From Microbacterium sp. XT11 (lineage in GTDB: Bacteria > Actinomycetota > Actinomycetes > Actinomycetales > Microbacteriaceae), in contig NZ_CP013859.1 of assembly GCF_001513675.1 (NCBI RefSeq), positions 3,411,081 to 3,475,080 of the forward strand: DNA of 64,000 nt, given 5' to 3'. The translations under genes and the position numbers were made by a program. Below are positions 29,118 to 38,820 of the stretch, in pieces. Under the pieces are notes generated by a model, which did no database searches, was not told the DNA's origin, and was given only the letters and a program-made list of their open reading frames with translations. Each line of letters starts with the position of its first letter. The first letter of the stretch is position 1.

Positions 29118-30422
29118 ATGCAGGATGCGCTGAGGATCACCGCCAGCACCGTCGACCCCGGGCTGCTCGCCCTCCCCTGGGGCACGTCCTTGGCCAAGTG
29201 GCCGTCGGAGCACATCGTCTCGCTCCCGAAGGGCCTCTCTCGGCATCTCGTGCGCTTCGCCGATCTCTCCGGCCGGGTCGTCGCGGTCAAGGAGACGACG
29301 GATGAAATGGCCAGGCGCGAGTACGACATGCTCGGCAACCTCGCTCGCCTCGACGTGCCATGCGTCTCACGGGTTGCCGTGATCGCCGGCAGGACGGATG
29401 CCGACGGCACGCCGCTCCCTGCCGCCCTCGTCACCTCACATCTGCGCTTCTCGATGCCGTATCGTGCGCTGTTCACGCGGGTGCTGCGGCCCGACACGGC
29501 CACGCGCCTCGTCGACGCGCTCGCGCTGCTTCTCGTGCGCCTGCACAACGTCGGCTTCTACTGGGGCGACGTGTCGCTGTCGAACACGCTGTTCCGGAGG
29601 GACGCCGGAGCCTTCGCCGCGTACCTCGTCGACGCCGAGACCGGCGAGCTGCACGAAGAGGGTCTCACCGACGGGCAGCGCGCGTACGACCTCGACCTCG
29701 CTCGCACGAACATCGCCGGCGAGATCATGGACCTGGCGGCAGGCGGCCGCCTGGAGCACGGCGTCGACGCGATCGCGGTCGCCGACGGCATCGTGTCGTC
29801 GTATCGGTCGCTGTGGGCCGAGCTGACCGCGCAGGAGTCGTTCGCCGCAGCCGAGACCTGGCGCATCACCGAGCGCGTCGAGCGTCTCAACGCGCTCGGC
29901 TTCGACATCGACGAGATGTCTATGTCGACGACGGCCGACGGCACGGTGGTCGAGATCCAGCCCAAGGTCGTCGACGCCGGCCACCATCAGCGCCGCCTCA
30001 TCCGGCTGACCGGTCTCGACGTCGAGGAGAACCAGGCGAGGCGGCTGCTCAACGACCTCGACGAGTTCCGGGCGCGATCGAACAAGCAGTGGGCCGACGA
30101 GGAGATGTATGCGCACGAATGGCTCACGCGTGTCTTCGAGCCGGTGGTCCGAGCCATCCCCTACGACCTGAGGGCGAAGCTCGAACCGGCCGAGGTCTTC
30201 CACCAGGTGCTCGAGCACCGCTGGTACCTCTCGCAGGCGCAGGGACGATCCGTTCCGCTCGCCGAGGTGCTCACGAGCTACATCAACGAGGTGCTGCGTC
30301 ACCGGCGGGACGAGGCGACCATCATGGGCCCGCCGACCGAGACGATGAGCCTCCCCGTCATCACCGGGGTCACGCCCATCACGGACGACGACGAAGACAT
30401 CGACTGGCGCGACCTCGTCTGA
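29118..30422 (+). CDS. DUF4032 protein with kinase-like fold
   Basis: 434 aa. The first ~230 residues resemble LPS/lipopolysaccharide-type small-molecule kinases: Lys in RVVAVKETTDEMARREYDML, a catalytic-loop-like LHNVGFYWGDVSLSNTLF and a DFG-like YLVDAETGE. The C-terminal ~200 residues are the DUF4032 domain (WITERVERLNALGFDIDEM..., DAGHHQRRLIRLTGLD). The catalytic Asp in GDVSLSN and metal-binding Asp appear kept, so phosphotransfer is plausible, but the substrate is unknown. AGGAG precedes the ATG. It follows the sugar ATPase terminator, so it has its own promoter. Confidence 0.75.
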   Translation: MQDALRITASTVDPGLLALPWGTSLAKWPSEHIVSLPKGLSRHLVRFADLSGRVVAVKETTDEMARREYDMLGNLARLDVPCVSRVAVIAGRTDADGTPLPAALVTSHLRFSMPYRALFTRVLRPDTATRLVDALALLLVRLHNVGFYWGDVSLSNTLFRRDAGAFAAYLVDAETGELHEEGLTDGQRAYDLDLARTNIAGEIMDLAAGGRLEHGVDAIAVADGIVSSYRSLWAELTAQESFAAAETWRITERVERLNALGFDIDEMSMSTTADGTVVEIQPKVVDAGHHQRRLIRLTGLDVEENQARRLLNDLDEFRARSNKQWADEEMYAHEWLTRVFEPVVRAIPYDLRAKLEPAEVFHQVLEHRWYLSQAQGRSVPLAEVLTSYINEVLRHRRDEATIMGPPTETMSLPVITGVTPITDDDEDIDWRDLV

Positions 30423-30426
30423 CGCC

Positions 30427-31068
30427 TCAGTACCCGACCGTGAACCGCTCGCGGTGGTGCCTGCCCTGCTCGATCTCGTCGACCACGGCGACGGCGAAGT
30501 CCGCTCCGGAGATGTAGGACTTCCCGTCGGCGTCCCGCACGAGCACGTCTCCGCCGTCGCGGTAGTGCCCGGTGCGCTCGCCCTCCGCCCAGGGTCCGAA
30601 GACCTCAGCCGGATGCACGAAGAACCAGTCGAGGGCGGCATCCGTCTTCTCCAGCAGAGCCAGCGAGTCGATGCCGACCTGCGCCTCGTGCTTGTACTCC
30701 TCGGGGAAGTCGAGGTCGAACAGCCGCGGTCCTCCGGGAGCCACCAGGCTGCCCCCGGCTCCGCCCACCACCCCGAGCCGCGTCGACGTCCCGGTGAGCC
30801 TCTCCGCCACGTCGGCCAGCACCCCGAGGACCGCGTTCTCCATGTCGCCGCGCGGGGAGAGCGCCGAGACGACGGCATCCGCACCCTCGAAGACACCGCC
30901 GAGAGCGGGGATGTCGAGCACCGATCCCTGGACGTACTCCGCGCCGTCGACGGGATCGGCGGGTGCGGAGCGCGAGACCGCGACCACCTGGTGCCCGCGG
31001 CTCACCGCCTCCGCGACGATGTGGCGGCCTGCGTAGCCGGTTCCTCCGAGGACGACGATGCGTGCCAT
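30427..31068 (-). CDS. NAD(P)-binding atypical short-chain dehydrogenase
   Basis: 213 aa, NmrA/SDR-a type. A Rossmann fingerprint GGTGYAGRHI is at residues 8-17, followed by DGAEYVQGSVLD and ADAVVSAL. The C-terminal EQGRHHRERFTVGY is typical of the family. There is no obvious YxxxK catalytic pair, so it may be a sensor or isomerase. AGGAAGGC upstream fixes ATG 31068; the longer frame upstream is not supported. It converges with the DUF4032 gene with a 4-nt gap and lies downstream of rlmB. Confidence 0.82.
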   Translation of the reverse strand: MARIVVLGGTGYAGRHIVAEAVSRGHQVVAVSRSAPADPVDGAEYVQGSVLDIPALGGVFEGADAVVSALSPRGDMENAVLGVLADVAERLTGTSTRLGVVGGAGGSLVAPGGPRLFDLDFPEEYKHEAQVGIDSLALLEKTDAALDWFFVHPAEVFGPWAEGERTGHYRDGGDVLVRDADGKSYISGADFAVAVVDEIEQGRHHRERFTVGY

Positions 31069-31118
31069 GGCGATGCCTTCCTGTTCCTGGGTCGTGCGGG
31101 GACCGTGCCGTCTGCGCG

Positions 31119-32126
31119 CTACTGCTGCGCGTTGCGGATGGTGGACACCTGGTAGAGCGCGACGGAGGTCGCGATGCCGGCGTTGAGCGATTCGGTGGCG
31201 GCCGAGATCGGGATCGAGACGATCTGGTCGCACGTCTCGGCCACGAGGCGCGAGAGACCCTTGCCCTCGGAGCCGACGACGATCACCACCGGACGGTCGG
31301 CGAGCTCGAGCTGGGGCAGGGCGACGTCTCCCCCGCCGTCGAGGCCGAGCACGAACACGCCCTGCTTCTTGAACTCCTTGAGCTGCGTGGTGAGGTTGCT
31401 CGCGAGCGCCACGGGGATGCGCGCAGCCGCCCCGGCGCTCGTCTTCCACGCCGCCGAGTTCACGCCCGCGGACCGGCGCTGCGGCAGGATGAGCCCGTGA
31501 CCGCCGAACGCCGCGGTCGACCGGATGATGGCGCCGAGGTTCCGCGGATCGGTGATGCCGTCGAGCGCCACGAACAACGGCACCTCACCCTTGTCGATGA
31601 CCTGCTCCAGCACGTCCTGCGGGTGCGCGTACTCGTACGGAGGCACCTTGAGCGCGACGCCCTGGTGCACGCCGTCGAATCCGGCCATGCGGTCGAGCTC
31701 CTGCCGAGTCACCTCGAGCACGGGGATGTCACGGTGCGTCGCGATCGACAGCATCTCCTTGACGCGGTCGTCCATCTCCACGCGCTGCGCGATGTAGAGC
31801 GCCGTGGCCGGGATCTTCGTGCGCAGCGCCTCGAGCACCGAGTTGCGGCCGGTGACCGTCTCGGTGTCGCTGGTGTTGTCCTTGGCGCGCGCGGTGCGGT
31901 TGGGATTGCCGCCGGTCGCCTGGCGCTGACCCGGCTTGCCCTTGCCGCCGGCTGCGGCGTAGCGCTCCGCCGCGGCCTTGCGCTTGCCTGCGACGTGCCA
32001 GGCGCGGTCTTCGGCCTTGGGCGTGGGCCCGCGTCCCTCGAGAGCCTTGCGCCCGAGTCCGCCCGACCCCTTGGTCGGGCCCTTCTTCTTGCCGCGGCTG
32101 GCGCCGGGGCGGCCTGGCTTCGTCAT
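31119..32126 (-). CDS. rlmB: 23S rRNA (guanosine-2'-O-)-methyltransferase
   Basis: 335-aa SpoU/TrmD-fold RNA methyltransferase expected to modify 23S rRNA G2251 (E. coli number). About 95 N-terminal residues are a basic Gly/Lys/Arg tail ([19 protein letters not shown]). A substrate-binding domain precedes the knotted SpoU domain, with [34 protein letters not shown] and [21 protein letters not shown] 32126 overlaps the cysS stop (ATGA) and has GGAG 6 nt upstream. It belongs to the carD-ispDF-cysS-rlmB cluster conserved in Actinobacteria. Confidence 0.92.
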   Translation of the reverse strand: MTKPGRPGASRGKKKGPTKGSGGLGRKALEGRGPTPKAEDRAWHVAGKRKAAAERYAAAGGKGKPGQRQATGGNPNRTARAKDNTSDTETVTGRNSVLEALRTKIPATALYIAQRVEMDDRVKEMLSIATHRDIPVLEVTRQELDRMAGFDGVHQGVALKVPPYEYAHPQDVLEQVIDKGEVPLFVALDGITDPRNLGAIIRSTAAFGGHGLILPQRRSAGVNSAAWKTSAGAAARIPVALASNLTTQLKEFKKQGVFVLGLDGGGDVALPQLELADRPVVIVVGSEGKGLSRLVAETCDQIVSIPISAATESLNAGIATSVALYQVSTIRNAQQ

Positions 32127-33583
32127 TCGATACTCCAATGCGTTCCGGCCGGAGTGTCCTCCAGCGTGATTCCTGCGGAGGCGATCGCGTCGCGGATGCG
32201 GTCGGCGGTCGCCCAGTCCTTGTCGGCACGCGCCTGCGCGCGCTGCGAGATCATCGTCTGCACCAGGGCGTCGAGAGCGGATGCCGTCGCGGCGTCACGC
32301 CCCGCCGCCGGTGCGTCATCGAGCCCGAGCACGCCGACCATCGCGCGCACTTCGATCAGCGCACGCTCGGCAGCGGCGTCATCGCCTTCGTCGAGCGCCT
32401 GGTTGCCGCTCCGCACGCGCTCGTGCAGCACGGCGAGCGCCTGGGGCACGCCGAGATCGTCGTCCATCGCGTCGGCGAACGCCTCGGGGATGAGCGGGAT
32501 GTACTCGATCGTGTCGTCGGTCGAGACGCCGCTGTCCGAGGCTCCTGCGCTGGTGCGCTCGGCTCGGCGCACCGCGTTCCGCTCCGCTGCGCGCTCCGCC
32601 CGCTGCAGGAACGAACGGATGCGTCCGAGCGCGGCTTCCGCCTCGGCGTACGACGAATCGCTGAGGTCGAGGCTCGAGCGGTAGTGCGCTGCGGCAAGCG
32701 CATACCGGACGACGACGGGATCGTGCACCGCGAGAACCGCTGACGCGAGCGTGAAGTTGCCGAGAGACTTCGACATCTTCTGCCCGTTGACCGTGATGAG
32801 CCCGTTGTGCAGCCAGTACTGCGCGAAGCCGTCGCCGGCGGCCGTCGACTGGGCGAGCTCGTTCTCGTGGTGCGGGAAGCGCAGGTCGAGCCCGCCGCCG
32901 TGGATGTCGAATGCCGAACCGAGGTACCGCTTCGCCATGGCGGAGCACTCGATGTGCCACCCGGGCCGACCCGGCCCCCAGGGCGACTGCCACGTGGCGT
33001 CGTCCGGCTCCCCGGCCTTCGCGCCCTTCCACAGGGCGAAGTCCTGAGGGGCGCGCTTGCCCCGAGGGTCGGCGTCGACTGCCGCCTCCATGGCGTCGAC
33101 CGACTGGTTCGTCAGCGAGCCGTACGAGGGCCACGAATGCACGTCGAAGTAGACGTCGCCCGAGCCGTCGGGCGCCGGGTAGGCGTGCCCGCGCTCGATC
33201 AGCCGGGCGATGAGCTCCTGCATCTGCGGGATGGATGCCGTCGCACGCGGCTCGTACGTCGGCGGAAGGATGCCGACCGCGGCATATGCCGCCGTGAACT
33301 CCTGCTCCATGCGGTACGCCAAGGCCCACCACGGCTCGGCATCCGTCGCGTTCTGGAGCACCTTGTCGTCGATGTCGGTGACGTTGCGCACGAACGTCAC
33401 GCGTCCGTAGCGGTAGGTGAGCCACCGCCGCAGCAGGTCGAAGCTCAGCGCAGCACGCACGTGGCCGATGTGAGGCCCGGACTGCACGGTGGGTCCGCAC
33501 ACGTACATCGTGATGTTCTCGGGGTCGAGAGGCACGAAGTCGCGCAGCTGAGCGGCGCGGGTGTCGTAGAGGCGGAGAGTCAC
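32123..33583 (-). CDS. cysS: cysteinyl-tRNA synthetase
   Basis: 486-aa class I synthetase charging tRNA-Cys. HIGH is seen in [16 protein letters not shown] in [11 protein letters not shown], and zinc ligands in [15 protein letters not shown] and HHENE. A low-complexity Ser/Thr/Asp insert ([17 protein letters not shown]) lies before the anticodon-binding helices. The start is GTG 33583, with TAGGCT (complement of 33590-33595) exactly 6 nt upstream, so the mRNA is leaderless. It overlaps rlmB. Confidence 0.96.
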   Translation of the reverse strand: MTLRLYDTRAAQLRDFVPLDPENITMYVCGPTVQSGPHIGHVRAALSFDLLRRWLTYRYGRVTFVRNVTDIDDKVLQNATDAEPWWALAYRMEQEFTAAYAAVGILPPTYEPRATASIPQMQELIARLIERGHAYPAPDGSGDVYFDVHSWPSYGSLTNQSVDAMEAAVDADPRGKRAPQDFALWKGAKAGEPDDATWQSPWGPGRPGWHIECSAMAKRYLGSAFDIHGGGLDLRFPHHENELAQSTAAGDGFAQYWLHNGLITVNGQKMSKSLGNFTLASAVLAVHDPVVVRYALAAAHYRSSLDLSDSSYAEAEAALGRIRSFLQRAERAAERNAVRRAERTSAGASDSGVSTDDTIEYIPLIPEAFADAMDDDLGVPQALAVLHERVRSGNQALDEGDDAAAERALIEVRAMVGVLGLDDAPAAGRDAATASALDALVQTMISQRAQARADKDWATADRIRDAIASAGITLEDTPAGTHWSIE

Positions 33584-33597
33584 CGCTCAAGCCTACC

Positions 33598-33637
33598 GGG
33601 CGCTCCCGCGAGAAGACCGGACGTCGCGGGGCGCCCG
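33598..33637 (-). terminator. bulged hairpin between SDR gene and cysS
   Basis: GGGCGCTCCCGCGA pairs with TCGCGGGGCGCCC (one bulged base). It sits behind the stop of the minus-strand gene at 33651 and before the cysS promoter, so it may end that transcript. There is no T tract. Confidence 0.4.
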
Positions 33638-33650
33638 ACGCCGCTCGCGG

Positions 33651-34241
33651 TCAGTCGACGCGCAGGACCTGTCCGTTCAGCACGCCCAGCACGCTCTTGG
33701 CGTACGCCTGACCCACGCGGTGCGACGACACGGGGATGAAACCGGGGAACGCCGAGTGGTACGACGGCGCGTCCTCGAGGACGGACGGGCTCACGACGTT
33801 GATCCGGATGCCCCGGGGAAGCTCGGTCGCCGCGGCCATCACGAACGACTCGAGCGCGCCGTTGACGAGCGACGCGGCTGCTCCCGTCGCGATCGGCTCG
33901 CGCGCGAGGATGCCGGAGGTCAGCGTGAACGACCCGCCGTCCCGCACGAACGGGGTGCCGAGACGCACGACGTCGACCTGGGCCAGCACCTTGTCGCGGA
34001 ACGCGGACTCGTAGTCGTCGCGGGCGAGGTCGGACAGCGGAGCGAACGGCACACTCCCCACTGCGGCGATCACGGCGTCGACCGGCCCGACGGCGTCGAA
34101 GAGCGCCGCGACGGATGCCGGGTCCGACGCGTCGACCGAGGGCTGTGTCCGGCGTGACGCCGCCACCACCTCGTGCCCGTCGAAGGCCTCGGCCGCCGCG
34201 CGGCCGACGTGCCCCGAGCCGCCGATGATCAGGATCTTCAT
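33651..34241 (-). CDS. short-chain dehydrogenase
   Basis: 196 aa. The N-terminal GGSGHVGRAAAEAF is the cofactor loop; the active site is modified: SLVNGALESFVMAAATELP matches the helix that normally carries YxxxK but has no Tyr. Ser is in FTLTSGI. It belongs to the small SDR group annotated as short-chain dehydrogenase without the full tetrad. GGAGGAG precedes ATG 34241. It is inserted between ispDF and cysS on the same strand; its role is unknown. Confidence 0.8.
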   Translation of the reverse strand: MKILIIGGSGHVGRAAAEAFDGHEVVAASRRTQPSVDASDPASVAALFDAVGPVDAVIAAVGSVPFAPLSDLARDDYESAFRDKVLAQVDVVRLGTPFVRDGGSFTLTSGILAREPIATGAAASLVNGALESFVMAAATELPRGIRINVVSPSVLEDAPSYHSAFPGFIPVSSHRVGQAYAKSVLGVLNGQVLRVD

Positions 34242-34340
34242 GTGTGCTCCTCCTGCCGTGTCACCATGCGGGACAACCCTATGCGCACGGCGCACATTCC
34301 CGGCGCCACGCGGGCCCGTCGCCCGCGATGGCGATGCGCG

Positions 34341-35516
34341 TCAGCGCGGGAACACGAGTGCGACGGCCGTGACCGCGACGCCCTCCCCTCGGCCGGGGAA
34401 GCCGAGCCCGTCCGTCGTCGTCGCGGTCACCGACACAGGAGCGCCCAGGAGCGCCGACAGCACCTGCTCGGCCTCCGCTCGGCGCGCGGCGAAACGCGGC
34501 CGGTTCGCCTGGAACTGCACCGAGACGTTGCCGATCGTGAACCCCGCGTCTGCGACGAGCTCGCGGGTGCGGCCGAGGAACACGTCCGCGTGCGCTCCCG
34601 CGTACTCGGGGTGCGCGGTGCCGAAGTGCTGACCGATGTCGCCGAGGCCCGCGGCGCCGAGCAACGCGTCGACGATCGCGTGCGCGACCGCATCACCGTC
34701 GGAGTGGCCCGACAGCGCCTGTTCGCCCGGCCAGTGCAGCCCCGCCAGCCAGAGGTCGCCCTCTCCCCCGAAGGCGTGGACGTCGGTGCCTATCCCGACG
34801 CGGGGCGCACGGGGAGCGGATGCTCCGAGCAGGTGGCGGGCGCGCTCGAGGTCTGCCTGCGTGGTGATCTTGAAGGCGCGCTCAGAGCCGGGGATGCGGC
34901 GCACCTCATGACCGGCCGCGGCGAACAGCGCTGCGTCGTCGGTGTACTCGGCGCCCTGTTCCCGCGCGGCGGCGTAGGACGCTTCGAGGAGGGCTCGGGG
35001 GAAGCCCTGAGGCGTCTGCGCCGCCGCGAGCGCAGCGCGGTCGACGGCCGCCACGACGCGGTCGTCGTCGACCCGCTTCAGGGTGTCGACGACGGGCAGC
35101 GCGGGGATGACGCCGGCTTCGTGCGTCACGGCGCGCGCAACGGCGTCGATCTGCTCGGGCGGCGTGAGCGCGCGCGCCGCGTCGTGCACGAGCACGGTCG
35201 TGACGTCGCCCCACAGCGCCGAGAGTCCGGCAGCCACCGACTCCTGACGCGTGGCTCCGCCGGTCACGACGACGCCCAGTTCAGCGCGCTCTCCTGCCGC
35301 TGCACGCATCTCCGTCTCGGCATCCCCTTCGAACCCGGCCGGAGCGACGACGACGACCTGAGCCGGAGCTGCGGCGAACACGCGGTCCAGCGCGTGCCGG
35401 AGGATCGGCCGGGCGTCGATGCCGACGAAGGCCTTGGGCGCTCCGCCGTCGAGTCGCGTGCCGGAGCCGGCTGCGACGACGATGATCGCGGTGTCGGGGA
35501 CGGGGAGGATGCTCAC
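34341..35516 (-). CDS. ispDF: bifunctional IspD-IspF (MEP pathway)
   Basis: 391-aa fusion catalysing two non-consecutive isoprenoid steps. The IspD cytidylyltransferase (about 1-230) has AAGSGTRLDGGAPKAF, VLVHDAARAL and TPQGFPRALL. The IspF cyclase (about 235-391) has IGTDVHAF with metal Asp/His, LSGHSDGDAVAHAIVDALLGAA and TTTDGLGFPGRGEGV. Both active sites look intact. The GTG start has TAACGT (complement of 35523-35528) 6 nt upstream, so it has its own leaderless promoter despite following carD closely; a terminator separates the two. Confidence 0.95.
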   Translation of the reverse strand: MSILPVPDTAIIVVAAGSGTRLDGGAPKAFVGIDARPILRHALDRVFAAAPAQVVVVAPAGFEGDAETEMRAAAGERAELGVVVTGGATRQESVAAGLSALWGDVTTVLVHDAARALTPPEQIDAVARAVTHEAGVIPALPVVDTLKRVDDDRVVAAVDRAALAAAQTPQGFPRALLEASYAAAREQGAEYTDDAALFAAAGHEVRRIPGSERAFKITTQADLERARHLLGASAPRAPRVGIGTDVHAFGGEGDLWLAGLHWPGEQALSGHSDGDAVAHAIVDALLGAAGLGDIGQHFGTAHPEYAGAHADVFLGRTRELVADAGFTIGNVSVQFQANRPRFAARRAEAEQVLSALLGAPVSVTATTTDGLGFPGRGEGVAVTAVALVFPR

Positions 35517-35538
35517 GCTCTCACGTTACCCGGCGCAC

Positions 35539-35568
35539 GAAAAAGGCGGATGCCGCAGCATCCGCCTT
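35539..35568 (-). terminator. Rho-independent terminator of carD
   Basis: AAGGCGGATGC (35543-35553) pairs with GCATCCGCCTT (35558-35568) with loop CGCA; on the minus strand a T run follows. It lies 18 nt behind the carD stop and 23 nt before ispDF. Confidence 0.85.
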
Positions 35569-35585
35569 CTCGTGTGCGAGGAAGC

Positions 35586-36068
35586 TCAGGAGGCGAGGAC
35601 CTCGTCGAGCAGAGAGCCCGCCTTGTCCTCGTCGATCTTCTCGGCCAGCGCCAGCTCGGAGATGAGGATCTGGCGAGCCTTCGCCAGCATCCGCTTCTCG
35701 CCCGCCGACAGCCCGCGGTCCTGATCGCGGCGCCACAGGTCGCGCACGACCTCGCTCACCTTGATGACATCGCCGGAGGCGAGCTTCTCGAGATTCGCCT
35801 TGTACCGGCGCGACCAGTTCGTCGGCTCCTCGGTGAACGGCGCGCGCAGCACCTCGAACACGTGGTCGAGGCCCTCCTTGCCGATCACATCGCGGACGCC
35901 GACGAGGTCGACGTTCTCGGCCGGAACCTCGATGATCAGATCGCCCTGGGTGACGTTGAGCTTCAGATACTTCTTCGTCTCACCCTTGATGATGCGCTCC
36001 TTGACCTCGATGATGGTCGCAGCGCCATGGTGCGGATAGACGACGGTCTCGCCAACCTCAAAAAGCAT
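35586..36068 (-). CDS. carD: CarD-family RNA polymerase-binding transcription factor
   Basis: 160 aa. The N-terminal RNAP-beta-interacting domain ([18 protein letters not shown]..., about 1-65) is followed by a helical DNA-binding domain (about 70-160) with the promoter wedge region [17 protein letters not shown]. It stabilises open complexes at rRNA and many other promoters. ATG 36068 was chosen: AAAGGA lies 9 nt upstream and the N terminus then matches the family ([12 protein letters not shown]). It is the first gene of the conserved carD-ispDF-cysS-rlmB neighbourhood. Confidence 0.95.
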   Translation of the reverse strand: MLFEVGETVVYPHHGAATIIEVKERIIKGETKKYLKLNVTQGDLIIEVPAENVDLVGVRDVIGKEGLDHVFEVLRAPFTEEPTNWSRRYKANLEKLASGDVIKVSEVVRDLWRRDQDRGLSAGEKRMLAKARQILISELALAEKIDEDKAGSLLDEVLAS

Positions 36069-36202
36069 AAAAACATGTCCTTTCGGCAACCTCAAGGATA
36101 CCACAGGCGATATGCGCTAAGGTTCGCGCACCGGGGTCCCGGGTGCGGCCGCGGTTACCCATAGAATGGACGCGGAAGACCCGCCGGACCTCAGGAGGAC
36201 CC

Positions 36203-36736
36203 GTGAAATCGCGCCTTGTCGCGTCTGCCGCCATCAGCGCCCTCGTAGTTCTCGGAGCGACCGGCTGCACGTTCATCTCGCCGCAGTCGACGACGATCTC
36301 GTACTCGCCGTCCGACGGCGTGAACGTGTCCGACGACGGCGGACCGCTCGACGTGCGCAACGTCTTCATCGTGGCGACCGAGGACGGCTCGGTGGGAAAC
36401 CTCGTCGCCGCGATCGTCAACCCCACCGACGAGAAGTCGACCCTGACGATCACCCTCGCCGACATCGACCCCTTCACCGTCACGGTCCCCGCCAACGGCA
36501 GCGTCAGCCTCGGTGCCGACGAGGAGCCGCTGCGCATCGTCGATCTCGACACCAAGCCCGGTGCGACCGTCGAGGTGCACTTCCAGTCCGGCGACGGCGT
36601 CGGCACGAAGACGCAGGTGCCCGTGCTCGACGGCACCCTCCCGTACTACGCAGACCTCGTGCCCAGCGAGAAGGCGAGCGCCCCGACGCCCACCCCGACG
36701 CCCACCGACACGGCTGCTCCCGCACCCACGAACTGA
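36203..36736 (+). CDS. lipoprotein of unknown function
   Basis: 177 aa. The signal peptide ends in lipobox VLGATGC (Cys at about 21), giving a lipid-anchored exported protein. The mature part is a beta-rich domain (VRNVFIVATEDGSVGNLVAAIVNPTDEKSTLTI..., about 45-150) like immunoglobulin-fold copper-chaperone-like domains; no catalytic residues stand out. The Pro/Thr tail is PTPTPTPTD. GTG 36203 has AGGAGG upstream. A -10-like TAGAAT is near 36164. It is divergent from carD and convergent with regX3. Confidence 0.75.
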   Translation: MKSRLVASAAISALVVLGATGCTFISPQSTTISYSPSDGVNVSDDGGPLDVRNVFIVATEDGSVGNLVAAIVNPTDEKSTLTITLADIDPFTVTVPANGSVSLGADEEPLRIVDLDTKPGATVEVHFQSGDGVGTKTQVPVLDGTLPYYADLVPSEKASAPTPTPTPTDTAAPAPTN

Positions 36737-36768
36737 GCGCGCCAGCCGACACGGCGTCCTCCGGCATC

Positions 36769-36804
36769 GACGAGGCCGGCACCCCGCAGGGTGCCGGCCT
36801 CGTC
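36769..36804. terminator. convergent terminator hairpin (lipoprotein/regX3)
   Basis: GACGAGGCCGGCACCC (36769-36784) pairs perfectly with GGGTGCCGGCCTCGTC (36789-36804), a 16-bp stem with loop CGCA. It stands between two converging genes; no T tract is seen. Confidence 0.75.
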
Positions 36805-36841
36805 CGTTCGCGGCGGGCTGCGACGCAGCGGCCGCCCCGGC

Positions 36842-37525
36842 TCAGCCCTCGAAGCGGTAACCCAGCCCCCGGACCGTGACGAGCATGACGGGCTCCCCCG
36901 GGTTCTCCTCGATGCGAGAGCGGATGCGCTTGATGTGCACGTCCAGGGTCTTCGTGTCGCCGAAGTAGTCGCTGCCCCACACGCGGTCGATGAGCTGACC
37001 GCGCGTCAGGACGCGACCGGAGTTGCGCATGAGCACCTCGAGCAGCTCGAACTCCTTCAGCGGCATGTTGATCTGCTCCCCCGCCACCGTGACGGTGTGC
37101 CGGTCGATGTCCAACGACACCCGGCCGCCCTCGAGAACCCGCTCATCGAGCTCGCTGTCAGCCTGCGCGACACGACGGAGCACGGCCCGCATGCGAGCCA
37201 GCAGCTCGCGCGAAGAATAGGGCTTGGTGACGTAGTCGTCGGCGCCGAGCTCCAGCCCCACGACGATGTCGACCTCGGAGTCCTTCGCCGTGAGCATGAT
37301 GATCGGGACCGCCGAGGTCGACCGGATCTGCCGGCACACCTCGGTCCCCGGCATCCCCGGCAGCATGAGGTCGAGCAGCACGATGTCGGCCCCGCGCTCG
37401 CGGAAGGCCGCCAGCGCACCTGGTCCGTCCTCCGCGATCTCGACCTCGTAGCCCTCGCGGCGCAGCAGGTACGCGAGCGGGTCGGCGAGGTCGGGCTCGT
37501 CTTCGACGAGAAGGATGCGGGTCAT
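36842..37525 (-). CDS. regX3: response regulator RegX3 (phosphate)
   Basis: 227-aa OmpR-family regulator of the phosphate-starvation response. The receiver (1-118) has DEPD, phospho-acceptor Asp in IVLLDLMLPG (about 52) and Lys in DDYVTKPYSS. The winged helix (about 130-227) has the recognition region GDTKTLDVHIKRIRSRIEE. Adjacent senX3 overlaps by 4 nt, and phoU lies beyond, as in other Actinobacteria. It is expected to bind PHO-box repeats such as those at 38821 and 47635. Confidence 0.93.
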   Translation of the reverse strand: MTRILLVEDEPDLADPLAYLLRREGYEVEIAEDGPGALAAFRERGADIVLLDLMLPGMPGTEVCRQIRSTSAVPIIMLTAKDSEVDIVVGLELGADDYVTKPYSSRELLARMRAVLRRVAQADSELDERVLEGGRVSLDIDRHTVTVAGEQINMPLKEFELLEVLMRNSGRVLTRGQLIDRVWGSDYFGDTKTLDVHIKRIRSRIEENPGEPVMLVTVRGLGYRFEG

Positions 37526-38748
37526 GCGTCATCTCCGTTCCGAACGCGGACCGCCGCGGGCTTCGCCGCCTTGCGCTCGCGCTTCTTCTTGCTCTTCTTG
37601 CCCTTCTTCGACGAGCCGGCGACCGGGGACTCGATGCGAGGAAGGCGGATCGTGAAGGTCGAGCCCCGTCCGGGACGCGACCACAGCAGCACCTCTCCGC
37701 CGTGACGCTGCGTCGCGTGCTTGACGATGGAGAGACCGAGGCCGGTGCCGCCCGTACGCCGGGAACGTGCCTCGTCGGCCCGGTAGAAGCGTTCGAAGAT
37801 CCGCTCGCGATCGGCCTCGGCGATGCCGATGCCCTGGTCGGACACGGCGATCTCGACCACGGCGCCGTCTGCCCGCACGCCGATGCCCACCCTCGATCCG
37901 CGGGGCGAGTACACGATCGCGTTGGCGATGAGGTTGCCGAACGCCTCGATGAGGATCTGCGCATCGCCTCGCACCCACACGCCGCGGTCCCCGCCGCGCG
38001 TGAGCTCGACGCCCGCCGAATCCGCCTGCACGGCATGGGCCTCGATCGACGCGGCCAGCACCTCATCGATCGACACGGGCCTGACCTCGGAGAGGCCGTC
38101 GTCGGCTTGCAGGCGCGAGAGGCTCATGATGCGGCCGGTGAGCTGGCTGAGCCGCGCGGCCTCCGCCGAGATCCGCGCGGCGAACACGCGCACCTGGGCT
38201 GCGTCGTCGGCGGCCGACTCGATCGCCTCGGCGAGCAGGGTCACAGCTCCCACCGGCGTCTTGAGCTCATGGCTGGTGTTGGCGACGAAGTCTCGCCGCA
38301 TCTGATCCAGGCGCTCCTGCTCGGTCACGTCTCGGATGATGAGCAGCGCCATGCGCGGGCTGATGACGCTCGCTCTCGCCGAGACGAGGCGCGGGTCGAG
38401 AGTCAGGCCGCCTCGCGTGATGCGCAGCGACTCCGTCGCGGTGCCGCCTGTGCCGCGCACGCGGCGGACGAGCTGACGCAGCTCGGGGTTGTCCAGCGTG
38501 GCGCCGACCTCGATGCCGAAGCGCGCAGCGGCGTTCGACGCCGCCAGCACGAGCCCGGAGGTGTCGACGACGCACGCGGCGTCGTCCATGCTGCCGAGCA
38601 CGGCGGTCACCCCGTCGGGCACGACGGTCGACGTCTCCTCGACGACGCGGGCCCGCGCACGGTACGCCCACACGACGAGCAGCGACAGGCCTACGCCGAT
38701 CAGCAGCCCGACGGCGAGCGCGAGCAGCGCGATCTGCGGCAGGGTCAT
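37522..38748 (-). CDS. senX3: sensor histidine kinase SenX3
   Basis: 408 aa. One or two short N-terminal TM helices (IALLALAVGLLIGVGLSLLVVWAY), a PAS-like domain (about 45-150), HisKA with NTSHELKTPVGAVTLLAEAI and HATPase_c with FGNLIANAIVYSP and GTGLGLSIVKHATQRHGG. It phosphorylates RegX3 when phosphate is low, under PhoU/Pst control. The C terminus is very basic (KKGKKSKKKRERKAAK). TACGCT (complement of 38755-38760) is 6 nt before ATG 38748, so it is leaderless; the upstream ATG at 38772 is not used. Confidence 0.92.
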   Translation of the reverse strand: MTLPQIALLALAVGLLIGVGLSLLVVWAYRARARVVEETSTVVPDGVTAVLGSMDDAACVVDTSGLVLAASNAAARFGIEVGATLDNPELRQLVRRVRGTGGTATESLRITRGGLTLDPRLVSARASVISPRMALLIIRDVTEQERLDQMRRDFVANTSHELKTPVGAVTLLAEAIESAADDAAQVRVFAARISAEAARLSQLTGRIMSLSRLQADDGLSEVRPVSIDEVLAASIEAHAVQADSAGVELTRGGDRGVWVRGDAQILIEAFGNLIANAIVYSPRGSRVGIGVRADGAVVEIAVSDQGIGIAEADRERIFERFYRADEARSRRTGGTGLGLSIVKHATQRHGGEVLLWSRPGRGSTFTIRLPRIESPVAGSSKKGKKSKKKRERKAAKPAAVRVRNGDDA

Positions 38749-38820
38749 GGTCCCAGCGTAGAGTGCGTTCACCGCGTTTCCGGCGGGTTTCCGGGCCCCT
38801 CAGGAAAGCCGAGAAGTACT

